Counted from the stretch's first letter, positions 37,167 to 49,214 are shown. The stretch is 64,000 nt of DNA from Cephalotus follicularis (GCA_001972305.1 BDDD01001451.1:124001-188000), one strand, 5' to 3'. The notes: generated from the letters alone by a model not told the origin. Made by a program: numbers and translations.

Positions 37167-37960
37167 AACAGCAGCGAATTCTATTTTGTCCCTTTCCTCC
37201 AATTATTATCACACTTGGGTCCTATATACCGCACATTATAACGTCAATACTCCCAACGCCCATTTAATGAACACGATAACAACACAATTATTGGGCCTTA
37301 TAATTACGGGCTTTAACACACAATATCTTTTATTGCTTCAGGACTCTATTGGGCTTTATAGCGGCTATACAATATGCCACAATTGATAACCATTATCCGT
37401 ATAATAATCACAATAATATTTGGGGTGCTAGAACTCCAGGACCTTCTATGGGTTCTACTAATAACATTTCCAATCTTGCTCAGTCAGGTACATATTCGAG
37501 TGTTCTTAATCCTTCTAAATCTGTAAAGTCATCTAATTCAGATTAGTTACTTGACTCTGGAGCCTCTGATCATATGACTAGTTCATCTAAGTTTTTTGAA
37601 ACATATATTCCATGCTTGGTAAGGATACTATTAGAGTTGCAGATGACTGTTTACCATCTATCTCAGGAAAAGGTTCTATCCATTGCACTCCTAGCATATC
37701 CTTATCATCTATACTTCATGCCCCTAATCTTTGTGCCAATTTATTATCCATCTATCGTCTTAGCTTAGAACTAAATTGTTGTATTATTTTACTTTCCACC
37801 CATTGTGTCTTTCAGGAATTGGGAATGGGGAAAATGATTGGCTTTGGTAGAGTACGTGATGGACTGTACTATCTTGATCCCTCATTTGTTAGGCTCTCTG
37901 CTCATGTCTACCGGACCGATAGTAATCTTCATTTGTTTGCATCAATGGCATAAACAGTTG

Positions 37961-40900
37961 GGTCACCCCTCCTTTAGGATACTGTCTATTTTGTTTCCTC
38001 AGTACATTAAATAGTGTAATTAGAAACAATTTCTTTGCAATGTATGTGAACTTTCTAAGCATACACGTTCCTCTTATAATTTGAGCCTTAATAAAAGTAC
38101 TATTCCTTTTTCTATTATACACTCGGATTTATGGGGTCCATCTAAGATAGTATCTCCTGATGGTTTTAAATATTTTATTTCCTTTGTGGACAATTGCACT
38201 CGCCTTACATTTATCTATCTCCTTCGCATAAAGGATGAAGCATTTGCATGTTTTAAATCCTTCCATGCCATGGTTTGCACCCAATTTGATGCAACTATTC
38301 GGGTTTTCCATTGTGATAATGGGACATAATACATCAATAGAAATTTTTGGACTTACCTTAATGATAATGATATACTTTCTCAAACCTCCTGTATCTATAC
38401 TCCTTAGCAAAATGGTATTCGTGAAAGGAAAAACAGACATCTTCTAGAGGTCATTCGATTTATTATGTTTTCCATGCATGTTCCCAAGTCATATTGGGGG
38501 GATGCGGTTCTCACTGCAGCATATCTCATAAACAGGCTTCCATCTAGTGTTCTTGGATTTAAGACCCATGTCTCTTGCTTACTAAATCCGTCAATTGTTC
38601 TTATCTTCCAGCAAAAATTATTGATTGTGTTTGTTATGCCCATATTTCTTGTCTTTCCCGTGACAAACTTGACCCTCGAGCTATTCGTTTTGTCTTCCTT
38701 GGCTATGCCACTTCACAAAAAAGGTATAAATGTTACCACCCTCCTTCTCGCAAGTTGTTTGTTACCATGGATGTCACTTTCCATGAAACTGAGTCATTCT
38801 TTCAGTCATCTCTTCAGGGGGCAACTCGTAGTGGGGAAGAAATTCCTAGTCCACCATCTTTGATCATAAGTACTAGTGAGGGGAAGACCAATGTGAATGA
38901 GAAAGAGAATGAAACTTATCTTGAGGGGGAGTGTGTAAATGAGAGTGAGAAGATTCTCCCATGAGAGGAAAAAAAAGATTTAATCACTTATACTAGGAGA
39001 AAGACTCATATAGGAAAGTCCAATCATGTATCACCGGACCAATTGTCAACTCCAGACTCAGATCCTTCTCCTTTCTCGACAGGTAAAGAAACTTGTGATT
39101 CAAATATCTCTCATTTACTATTAGATAATGTTACTATCGTTGATTCTGATATTCCTATTTCTTTTAGGAAAGGTGTTAGGACTTATACTCAACATCCTAT
39201 TTCTCACTTTGTCTCCTATAAAAAATTGTCTTTTCCATCTCGTGCTTTTCTTTCTTCGTTGTCTTCTGTGTCTACTCCATAGGATTGGAAAAAGGCCATT
39301 ATAGATCCTAAATGGAAGACTGCAACGGTTGAGGAGATGAAGGCTTTAAAAAATAATGATACGTGGGAGCTAGTTTCTTTACCGCCTAGAAAGAAGATAG
39401 TGGGATGTAAATGGGTGTATACAGTGAAGCAGAAGGCAGATGGAATTGTGGAGAGATTCAAAGCACGATTGGTTGCAAAGGGTTTTACCCAAACATATGG
39501 GATTGATTACCAGGAAACTTTTGCTCCTGTAGCAAAAATGAACTCTATCAGGATCTTACTATCCTGTGCTACAAACCTTGGATGGACTCTTCAATAACTC
39601 GATGTAAAAAATGCCTTCCTTCATGGAGATCTTGAGAAGGAAGTGTATATGGATATTCCTCTAGGTTTTTCGCCTCATATCATAGACGGAAAGGTGTGCA
39701 AATTGAAGAAGGCTTTATATGGGTTAAAACAATCACCAAGAGCTTGGTTTGGTCATTTTTGAAAGGCTATGCTAGCAATTGGATACAAGCAAAGCCAAGC
39801 TGATCACACTATGTTTGTTCGACATGACAGAGGTAAAATAAATGTTCTTATTGTTTATGTTGACGATATAGTGGTGACAGGTAATTATGAGGTAAAGGTG
39901 TCCAAGTTAAAATCTCATTTAGCCAGGGAATTTGAAATCAAAGACTTAGGTCTGTTGAGATACTTTTTTGAAATTGAGGTGGCTAGATCTAAGAGCGGTA
40001 TTTTAATTTCCCAAAGGAAGTATGTGCTTGACTTCTTGATGAAACTGGCATGTTGGGTTGCAAACCTGCAGATTCTCCCATTGAAGTCAATCATCAACTC
40101 TATGGTGAGTGTGCTGACTTAGTTGATAAGGAAAGATGACACGCCCGAACCCAGCTCGCTAGGATCCATCATGCCCACTACGAGGCCAAGCCTCCCATCA
40201 GAAACTCACCTCGTAGGTTCAGCAGATCAGAGTTCCAGAAATACATTTTTAAACAAAAGGATTTCTTCAAAACATAAAGAAACAGAATAGTTTTTTGAAA
40301 AACTTGAAAATAATTCTAACTCTTAAATTTTTACGAAAATCGGGCATGTAGTATTCATTTATCGGACTATGCCCACGGTAAAGAAAAACACAGTTTATAA
40401 AATGGGCTCAGTCCTTAGCAGACCACACTCCTGAAGGAGAAAACAGTTTATAAAATGGGCTCAGCCCTCAGCAGACCACAATTTAAAAGTAGAAAACAAG
40501 TATGGGTTGGGCTCTGCCTCAACCATATTATCAAAACTTAAAACCTGATTAGGGCTCAACCCTTTTAAACAAAACCAAAACAATTATATAAAAACATAAG
40601 TAATGCAGAAATTTAAATACTAATGCTGTGGATGTTATGCATATGCTAACTCTGGTAGGCATGCTCTTGTGGTCTCACCTCAGCAAACTGACTGACTCCA
40701 GCTGACAGAGCTCAGCAGACTAACTTGTCAGAACTAAAAACAGTAAACATATGAAGGGGTTAATCCACAGGACTAGTGAGATGGAACAAAAGATTCAACA
40801 GAGTTTTGCTCGCAGTAAAATATACTTTTGCAGAAATGTTACAACAAAAGCATAAAACAAACTTAAACAGAAGTTCAGAAACAGAATCAAATCCAGAATC

Positions 40901-43630
40901 TGATTTATAAAACAGATTAAAACAACTAAAACAGAATATAAATTCAAAAACCGATTTATAAAACTAATGTTTCCGGAAAACAACAGAAAACCAGATCAGA
41001 AAACTAGATCATTTCTTTCAACATATTCAAATCCTCAGATTTTCATACATATAATAATTAACAGAGTTTAAACAGATAAAATATATAAAGATGCAATGGG
41101 TCTACTAGGTAAGGTTGACGTCTGGGCCCCGTCGGGCCGAACGTCCAGCAGAAATAGTGGCAATGATATCGTCGTATCAAAGCATCAGAACAGAAAGTCA
41201 TACACGTACAGATAGTGCCTCTCATGGGCATCAGATAAGTAACTAATACAATACCGAGATTACCATACATCTAAACATATTTAACAGATTTCAGAAGTAC
41301 AAAATCGCAAATTCCTCAAAACAAACTTTAAATAGATACAGAAATCAGCAAAGTCATCAGAACAGATTTAAAACAGATTTAAACAGACACAAAATTCATT
41401 TTCTTTATCATGTATAGATATAGCTGAAAATAGCGTCATAGTATAACTATAACCATGCGAACATTTAAAAACATTAAAAGAAAGTTTCAGACATTAAACT
41501 TAAACAAATTTCAGAAACAGAGTAATCCAAAATCATTCAGATACAGAAATACTTAAGCGAACACGCTTAAACATTTAAATCATTTAAAAGCATTTCAGAG
41601 TAAAAAGGTTTAAAGAAAGCATTCCACTCACTGAACAGACGAGTAAGTCTCTCGACTGGTCGCCTCCATGGCCGACCTCAAAGGCAGGATCCTCTGCCAA
41701 CAGAAAAATAGACAGACAGATAATAGACTATTAGAACTCAAACACGTACTAAGACGTGCAATACTTTATGCAATGAAATGCGTGCAGATGTCTGAAAACC
41801 ATAACGACCTATACGGTCAACAGAAACATAAGTCTCATTATCAAACACATCTTTTAAACCTTCAATTTAAACACCCTTTTGAAAATCATTAAAGTCCAAG
41901 TGGTTATCCAGGTTATCCAATTTCGAGTCATATAAGCAATTCAAGTTCATTATACCGCAAAAATAGATACAAAAATACAGAATCAATGGAAAACAGAACT
42001 AACAAAACAGAGTTCAGAATTTACTGAAAGCTGACAGAACGAAGCACGGAGACTAAATCTCGGAGCGGAACCGGAACGGATCACACTTATGCGAAAAACG
42101 GAGTCAGAAAGCTGTCAGAAACGGGTCAAAGGAGGCTTCCGGCGTCTGGGCCCACTCGCCGCCGCTGGTCGGCAAGTGTCAACCACGCGCGGTCGCTGGT
42201 CAGCCGCAAAGGTCGCATCTGGTGCGTTGGAGGCCGGGGAGCACGGATCTGAGGCGCGTTGGCACGGCTCCGCCGGGTTGACCGTGGCTGGCTTTGCCGC
42301 CAATCTGCGTTGTCGGCGTCGTCACCGGCCGAGGCTAGTCGCGTTCGAACCGCCGCGATGCCAGGATGCCGAATCTGGGCTCGCCTTGCAGTGACGGTCA
42401 CCGGAGACGGCGGATCGACGCAAAACAAAGGCTGAGAGAGAAGGGCTTCGTGCACGCGAACGGCACGGTTGCCGGTGCGGTGGTGGGGCTCGGTGTGCTC
42501 GGGAGGCGATGGCTGTTCAACCGGTACCTTCGCCGGTGTCAGATCAGCAGTGACGCCGGTGGCAGAGGCAGAAACAGTGAGAGAATGGGAGAGAGAAGAG
42601 AGAAAAGCAAAAAATGAATAAAAAATTTGGCATTTCCCTTATATATATATGTTCAACCATAACATATTGGGTTTTGTCCAGAAATTTAACCGATACGAAT
42701 AGAAATTGGATATTTAGGACATACCACTTGGCTTATTTTCTGAATTCAGTAGCAGTTTCAGTAAAACATCATTAAATTTTACAACAGAGAAAACTTATTT
42801 GTTACGCAGAAAAACCATCATAATAAATCATAAAAATTTATAAATGACGTGATGCATATGTCATGAAAGGTAGAAAACAGACCAACAGCTAGACAGACAG
42901 ACAGAAAGCCGCGTAGACTCACAGACACAGACCGTACTAGGACACGGATGTCACAAAAGATATCAGAGACTTGTAGAGAAAGTGATATACTTGTCTCATA
43001 CTATACCTGATATTGCTTACGTAGTGGGTGTTGTTAGTCAATTCATGCATGATCCACAGTCACTTTATCTAGAGGCTACTTATCGAATTATGAGGTGCCT
43101 AAAGTCAGCACCTAGAAAAGGGATCTTATTCTCTAGCCATGATCACCTGAGAGTAGAAGCCTATACTGATGCAGATTGGGCAGGTCTAAAGAAAATATAA
43201 GATCCACATCAGGGTATTGCACATTTGTTGGGGGGAACCTGATCAGTTGGAGAAGCAAGAAATAGACCGTAGTGTCTAGATCTAGTGCAGAATATGAGAA
43301 TAGAGTTATGGCCCAAGGAGTTTGTGAATTAATGTGACTGAAAAGACTTCTAAGTGATCTGGGAATAACAGAGGAAGGCTCTATGAGACTCTACTATGAC
43401 AATAAAGCAGCAATCGGTATTGCTCATAATCCAGTCCAAAATGATAGAACGAAACATATTGATATCGATAGATTCTTCATCCGAGAAAAGTTGGACCAAA
43501 AAATAACATGCACTCCTTTTGTGCGATCAAAAGACCAGTTGACTGATATATTCACAATGGCTTTGGCTTTCAGAGATTTTCATCATATTCTTTGCAAGTT
43601 GGGAATGCGAGATATCCATGCACTAACTTG
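37961..43630 (+). pseudogene. Family X pol: integrase, reverse transcriptase, RNase H, plus copy, disabled
   Basis: Integrase core (about 38081-38420: HSDLWGPSKIVS, FVDNCTRLTF, HCDNGT) has a stop at 38327 and another before QNGIRERKN. Integrase C-terminus spans 38465-38964. Reverse transcriptase spans 39283-40136 ([12 protein letters not shown], a stop just before [10 protein letters not shown], catalytic IVYVDDIVVTGN). RNase H resumes at 42956 after the 40137-42955 insertion (SHTIPDIAYVVGVV, DADWAGLKK, MRLYYDNKAAIGIAH) and ends at 43630 before the purine tract. More than six stops or shifts make it non-functional. It is the fullest copy of the family here and serves as reference for the minus copy. 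Confidence 0.88.
40137..42955. mobile_element. Solo LTR (2819 bp), TGTCACGCCC family
   Basis: It starts TGACACGCCC and ends GGATGTCACA, with AAAGA exact on both sides (40132-40136, 42956-42960); excision restores reverse transcriptase code. The stretch 40335-40460 (CATGTAGTAT, TGGGCTCAGCCCTCAGCAGACCA) matches the copies at 24715 and 34755. No gag-pol is present. The G/C-rich part (42040-42600) carries open frames on both strands without recognisable domains. Confidence 0.87.
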
Positions 43631-43638
43631 AGGGGGAG

Positions 43639-43874
43639 TGTTACTCTACATATAGTATGGGGGATCCTACATTAAAGGAAATTGATATTATAGATATTTA
43701 GAGTATTTTAGACTGATTTAGTTACACATAATTAGCATTTATTACTCCTAATATTTAGGCATAAATTGTGGATTTGGTTTGTACTGTACAACTATATATA
43801 TGAATAGCTTTCTCTATAAATGATAATAGTGAAATGGAAAAACTTTGATCCAAGTTACTTGTCTCATTTTAACA
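43639..43874 (+). mobile_element. LTR-4 of family X (236 bp), right end of complex
   Basis: It starts TGTTACTCTACATATAG right after the AGGGGGAG purine tract and ends TTTTAACA. The next five bases, ATACC, resemble the GTACC in front of LTR-1. Confidence 0.88.
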
Positions 43875-44436
43875 ATACCACTTGATATAGGGCAACTTTG
43901 AAAGAAAAGGGAGGAGATAAGGGAGCGGAAGAAATGAGGGAAAATTTAAAACAATTAGAATTGAGAGAGAAGAGATTGTACCGATCTTAGAGAGAAGAAA
44001 TAGGATAGGGGAGATCACACTGATTTCAGAAGAAATGAGAAGATTAGAGGATTAACTAGAGGTAGAAACACTGTATTCAATTATCAATATCATCAAAATT
44101 CCTAACAATAGCTTGAAACAACATATATATAAAACCCTAAACCTAATAAAACCAGAAATTGCAAATTCAAAATATAAAAAGTAAATAACAATCCTCAAAT
44201 AGAGTGAAACTCATCTACAAATACTATACTACAATAAATCTCTATTGTCGGTATCGTAACGCTCACACATCAGGTTTTCATCATTGAAAATAGAACTTGG
44301 GATATCTTGATAACATTTGTTGATAATAAATGCAATAATTAGCCGAATTGAATTTCCAAATGAATTCATATACTAGTTGTATCTGGATTTCTCTGATGTT
44401 ATTTATTGGTTAAATACTCGATCAAATTATGAACAG
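43875..44436. other. Host DNA, probably intron of the broken kinase gene
   Basis: A/T-rich sequence without code lies between the complex and the first kinase exon. A splice acceptor (TTATGAACAG) ends it at 44436. Confidence 0.4.
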
Positions 44437-44724
44437 GTTGCTGAATGTTTTGAACTTTGAGAACTATCTATATCTTGTTTTTGAGTATGTTGCTGTTAGT
44501 CTGACAAAGTTTATTTCCAAAGAAAAGACACTTCCAATAAAAGTAAGTGGAATCTTTTTATTATTTTATGTCCCTTACTTCTTGCTGAAAGATCCTTGCT
44601 ACATATTCTCGCTTTGAATTTTCAGTTAATTTTTGTCCTTGTTGAATTCAAAAATGAAATTGAAATAGAATGAATATGATGGAAAAGATACAAATATTGT
44701 TCAGAGTAAATATTGTTATGTTAG

Positions 44725-44924
44725 TGACAGCTTTAGTCAAACTATTGTAAATATAGAATGTAATTAGATAGGTATATCCCATAAATCATGGGCTTGAATT
44801 TTGTACATATAGAAAGTAACTGCCTATTTATTGGGGCATGATTGTAGCTATTTCAAATTATAAAAGAACAATGGAACCTGAGACAAAGAGGTCAATTCAT
44901 TCCAAAATTCTCTAAGATTTGTCA
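44725..44924 (+). mobile_element. 5' LTR (200 bp)
   Basis: Starts TGACAGCTTTAGTC and ends GATTTGTCA, followed immediately by the primer site. Confidence 0.9.
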
Positions 44925-44937
44925 TGGTATCAGAGAC
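44925..44937 (+). other. Primer-binding site, tRNA-Met type
   Basis: TGGTATCAGAGAC abuts the 5' LTR. Confidence 0.85.
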
Positions 44938-45199
44938 AAAGAACATTGTGGATTCAAGTTCTTCTAGAAAATCTGTATCTTGGTGGGTTACTTCTCTCTA
45001 AAGAAGTCTATTTTGGTTCTCTTGCTTCTTTTTTTTTTTCGTTTCCTACAAAAGGAAATTATGCAGATCACTTTTTGCTGAGTTATGTCTTTCTTGGTTC
45101 ATCATTCTTAGCAGCACTTCAATAGAAGGTATTCTCTTGACCTTGAGAAATTTTGGTCTTTGCTCTTTGGATATTGATAGCTTTGTTAGAAATTTATCT

Positions 45200-46060
45200 T
45201 CAATCTGATCATCATGTTTGGGGAAAAAATTATTGATCTCTCCATCCGTCTTGATGGTAAGAACTGTTTTTTATGGGAGTTTAATCTCTGCTGCTTCATT
45301 CAAGGCAATGAGTTATGGGATTATGTTGATGAATCTTAAACAAAACCTACTAATCCTTCAAAAGACATTGAAATAAAAAATGGAACAAAAACAATGCAAA
45401 AGTCACGATACCGATGGGGAATCCAGGAATACTATTATTAATTTATGAATATATGGCTAGAGTATAATTCTCTTATTTATGCTAACGTTCCTGCTGCTGC
45501 ACTTTCTGTAGTTCAAGAACTACAAGAAAAACATGAGAGATCAGTTCTTGATGAAACTCAGAAGTGACTATGAACTTTTGTGTTCGAATCTCATGACTCA
45601 TGTCCCATCTCCATCTCTTGATACCTGTTTTTCTGAGCTGATCCGAGAGGAACAACATCGGCATTCTCAAGTAGTCCTTGATAAACAAAGTCTTCCAACA
45701 GGGGTGACAGAGGTAACTTTTGTAGCCAAAGGCAGATTAGGCTATCCTAGGACTTTTCATTGATATTCATGCAAAGATTACGGACATATTGCTAAGGATT
45801 GCAAGAAATATTTCCGCAATTACTGTAAGAAAGAAGGCCATATTATTAGGGAGTGTTGTCGTCGTCCACATAACCGAAATAATGCCAAAGCCTATCATGC
45901 TACAGCCATGGAATTAGTTTCTATGGAATGATCTACCCCTTTTGCATATGTTGTTCCAGTTTCTTCGCCCAATGTAGCAACTCATGAATCCATACAACAA
46001 ATGATTCCATAAGCATTGTCCCCAATGGGTTTTTCAGGTAACTGTTCTTCCAATTCTCGT
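45200..46060 (+). pseudogene. Copia gag, disabled
   Basis: The gag start region (SIRLDGKNCFLWEFN) is followed by stops and shifts near 45338, 45437 and 45530. The readable frame 45533-45763 continues into two CCHC knuckles (CKDYGHIAKDC and CKKEGHIIREC, about 45770-45860). Two adjacent knuckles are less usual than one in copia gag. The protease motif reads YLDHGHPII where LDSGASHHM is expected, so the protease active site is lost. Confidence 0.8.
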
Positions 46061-46069
46061 AACTGGTAT

Positions 46070-48960
46070 CTTGATCATGGGCATCCAATCATATGACCGG
46101 GTTTTTGCATAATTTGTTATCTCCCACTCCTTATTCTGGTCCTTTGAAAATTAGTATTGCTGATGGAACTGAACTTTTAATCGATTTTGTTGGTAATATT
46201 AATTCAAGTTCTATGCCCTCTCAAAGATGTTTTTTTTTTTGTTCCTCATCTATCTATAAACTTGCTTTCCTCGAAAATAACTGTAATGTTTTGTTTTCTC
46301 CCACTAGTTGTATCATTCGTGACCAAGCAGCGGGGAAGGTGATCGGGAGGGGGCATAAGCGTGATAGACTTTTTCCCATTAACTTGGAGAAGGCAGCACC
46401 TGCTTCCGCTGATAAATCTGGACAATTTTCTTCTGTTTTTTCACTATCTCATGCTTGTAATAAATCTGAATGGTGGACACTTTGGCATTGTAGACTTGGC
46501 CATCCACATTCAAATAAATTGTTGACTATGTTTAATTCCGGTTTACTTCCAACCAATATTTCTGTTTCAAACAAAGATTCTTTTACTATTTGTAGTAGTT
46601 GCATGGTTAATAGTAAGACTCTTCCGTTTTCCAATAGCACTCATGTTTCGTCCCACCCTTTTGAATTAATGCATTCGGATGTCTGGGGTTTTGCCCCAAT
46701 AATTTCATCTTCTGGATATAGGTACTTCGTCACTTTTATTTATGATTACAACATATTTACTTGGGTTTATTTGTTACATGCTAAATCTGAAGTTTTCAAA
46801 ATTTTTCAATACTTTGTTGCTATGGTTGAGACCCAATTTGCTTCTCGTGTTCAAATTTTACGTTCTGACTCAGGGGGGAAATATATGAAAAATGAGTTCC
46901 AAATTTTTCTTCTAGAAATAGGAATTGTTTCTCAACGATCATATCCTCATACTCCTCTGCAAAATGGGATAGCCGAATGTAAACACCGACATATCCTTGA
47001 TATAGTTCGAGCTTTGGTTTTGGAGTCTTCCGTTCCACCTAATTTTTGGGATGAAACAGTTAGAACGACTATTTCATTAATCAACCATCAAATCTCTAAA
47101 GAATTGGTAATGGCACTCCTTACTCTCGCTTGTTTAGCAAACACCTGGACTATGCTTTATTGCATATTTTTGGATGTGTTTGCTTTGTTCATTTTCCTCC
47201 AAATGAGCGTTCCAAACTCACTGCTCAATCTGCTGTTGTGTCTTTCTTGGTTATGCTACGGGTCAAAAAGGTTTTTGGTGTTATGATCCTTCGATTAAAA
47301 TAATTCGGATTTCTCGTAATTTGCATTTCTTGGAAAATTTGTTCTTTTATCAAAACTTATATTTATCACCTGTTGTTTCTTCTTCTATTTTGCCTTTATT
47401 TTCTACGTCTTTGTTTACATCATTATCATCTATATATGTTCCTACATCTTATAAACAAGTTGTTGGACAAAAATGTTGGCAACAAGCAATGCAAGAGGAG
47501 TTCACTGCCTTGGCAGAAAATGATACATGGGATATTGTTCAGTATCCTTTTGGCATTACTCCTATTGACTGTAAATGGGTCTATACAGTGAAGCTAAAGT
47601 CTGATGGATCATTGGATGGATATAAGGCTTGTCTTATCGCTTTAAGCAATAAGCAAGAGTTTGGCATTGATTATAATGAGACCTTTGCCCCTGTTGCAAA
47701 AATGACTACTGTTTGTCTAATGATTGCTCTTGCTGCCTTTCAATCTTGGCATATTTATCAGATGGATGTGAAAAATGTGTTTCTTCACGGAAACCTCCAT
47801 GAGACCGTCTATATGAAATCTTCTTATGGGTTACAAGTCACATCTTCTATAGTTGTTTGTCATTTGAAAAAGTCTTTGTATGGATTGAAACAAGCTCCAC
47901 GTGAATGGTTTGCAAAATTTCAAAGGACAATTCTGGATAATGGTTTTTAGTAAATCAAATATGATCCTTCATTATTCTTGAGACGTACTTCTCACGGTGT
48001 TACTATTATTCTTGTCTATGTTGATGACATTTTTCTTACAGGTAATAACCTTGCTGAAATTCATCGATTCCAGGTAGCCTTGAACCAGTCTTTTCATATG
48101 AAAGACCTTTACAATCTTACATACTCCCTTGGATTGGAAGTGCATTCCTCCGATAAAGGTCTTTTTATAAATCAGCATAAGTACTTACATGATCTAGTAG
48201 CTATGACTAGTATTAAAAGATTTGAGCATGCCAATACTCCTATGGAAGTGAATCTGAAACTAAAAAAGGATAAGGGAGATTTGCTTCAAGATCTTACTAT
48301 GTATCGGTAATCAGTAGGGAGTCTTATATACCTTACTATTACATGACCTGACATCTCTTTTGGTGTTAATTTAGTCAGTCAGTTTATGACCAGTCCCAGA
48401 CATCTTCATCTTGCTGTAGTTGAGCGGATTATTCGCTATGTCCATGGGATAGCTAACCGCGGACTGTTCTATTCCAAAAACTCACCCATGACTTTAACTG
48501 CATATGCCGATGCTGATTAGGCTGGATGTTCTGACACTCGTCGATCTACTACAGGGTGGTGTGTCTTCCTCGGTGACTCTTTAATCTCTTGGAAATGCAA
48601 AAAACAGGAACGTGTCTCGAAATCTTCTACTGAAGCTGAATACCGAGCCATGTCTGCAGCATGTTCTGAAATTACTTGGATTCAAGGGCTCTTAGCCCAG
48701 CTTGGGTATCCTCAAACACGTCCCACTCCACTACATGCTGACAATATGAGTGCCATTCATATTACGAAAAATCCAGTTTATCATGAGCGTACAAAGCACA
48801 TTGAAGCGGATATTCACTACATTCGAGATGCATATTATCGAACTGAAATTTCTCTTCCACATGTATCCTCTAATATTTAGTTGGCTGATATATTCACCAA
48901 GTCTGTCAGCTATGACCATCATCACTTTCTTGTAAACAAATTGCTGCTTGGTAGTTCACC
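46070..48960 (+). pseudogene. Copia pol: integrase, reverse transcriptase, RNase H, disabled
   Basis: A 397-codon frame (46093-47286) covers the GAG-pre-integrase motif (LWHCRLGHPHSNKL) and integrase core (HSDVWGFAPI, FIYDYNIF in place of FIDDYSRF, RSDSGGKYM). The second catalytic Asp of the DDE triad is in the changed FIYDY block. Reverse transcriptase lies in 47321-47950 (KWVYTVKLKSDG, QMDVKNVFLHGN) and 47978-48310 (LVYVDDIFLTGN). RNase H follows to 48960 (ADAD, SSTEAEYRAMSA, KHIEADIHYI) with stops at 47948, 48308, 48517 and 48878. It is old and inactive. Confidence 0.88.
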
Positions 48961-48980
48961 AAAATCAATTTGAGGGGAAG

Positions 48981-49214
48981 TGACACTTTAGTCAAACTAT
49001 TGTAAATATAGAATGTAATTAGATATGTATATCCCATAAATCATTAGCTTGAATGCTGTACATATAGAAAGTAACTCCCGACTGGAATGCTGTACATATA
49101 GAAAGTAAATGCCCAGTTATTGGGGCATGATTGTAATAATTTCAAATTATATAAGAACAATGGGAACCTGAGATAGAGAGGTAAATTCATTCTAAAATTC
49201 TTTAAGATTTGTCA
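48981..49214 (+). mobile_element. 3' LTR (234 bp)
   Basis: It is like the 5' LTR but about 34 bp longer, because a segment with GAATGCTGTACATATAGAAAGTAA is present twice (about 49050-49108). This explains the length difference. Confidence 0.88.

Larger units (their letters stand above)
34596..37342. mobile_element. Solo LTR (2747 bp), TGTCACGCCC family
   Basis: It starts TGTCACTCCCC after ACTCT (34591-34595), and ACTCT recurs at 37343-37347. Blocks near 34755-34850 and 35030-35140 match the other family copies. The right end reads GCTTCAGG rather than the expected ...CA, so its last bases have changed or the border is a few bases off. There is no gag-pol inside. The long frames near 36834-37241 come from pyrimidine-rich and CA-repeat DNA. 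Confidence 0.8.
33640..37960 (+). pseudogene. Family X gag and protease, plus copy, disabled
   Basis: Gag starts around 33667 (FNGTNYLPWSKACI) with stops near 33870 and 33901 and a shift before 33979. The frame 33979-34595 carries the rest of gag and a CCHC knuckle (CDYCGKPRHTRTTC). After the 34596-37342 insertion, the host frame resumes as LLGFIAAIQYATIDN. Protease shows LLDSGASDHMT at about 37552. The GAG-pre-integrase region runs to about 37960. Removing the insert plus one ACTCT gives a continuous frame across the junction. Further shifts near 37600 disable it. Confidence 0.85.
18633..43874 (+). mobile_element. Composite copia complex of family X with inverted internal copies
   Basis: The first LTR starts at 18633 after GTACC and the last LTR ends at 43874 before ATACC, a possible 5-bp target duplication with one mismatch. 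Inside, in order: LTR-1 (+), leader (+), leader (-), LTR-2 (-), RNase H to integrase (-), RNase H end and LTR-3 (+), leader (-), a scrambled mosaic, leader (+), gag-pol (+), LTR-4 (+). Five later insertions (18691, 24534, 28918, 34596, 40137) interrupt it, each with its own exact duplication. Taking the insertions out leaves about 11 kb of family X sequence. Calling it one unit is an inference; the components are seen directly. Confidence 0.65.
44725..49214 (+). mobile_element. Ty1/copia element with both LTRs
   Basis: 5' LTR 44725-44924 and 3' LTR 48981-49214 are homologous. The flanks are GTTAG and GTTAA, a duplication with one mismatch. The order is primer site, gag, protease trace, integrase, reverse transcriptase, RNase H, purine tract (TTTGAGGGGAAG). 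The short LTRs suggest an Ale- or Ivana-type lineage (inference). The element sits in the intron of the kinase remnant in the same orientation. Confidence 0.9.

Noticed and set aside
36742..37241. Overlapping frames of 100-156 codons on both strands
   Set aside because: They are driven by pyrimidine-rich DNA and the (CA)n run near the end of a solo LTR; the amino acids are low-complexity strings such as CVCVCV or HTHTHT.
42089..42617. G/C-rich frames on both strands within the 40137 solo LTR
   Set aside because: Frames overlap on opposite strands, have no known motifs and lie in an LTR; high G/C content alone removes stop codons.
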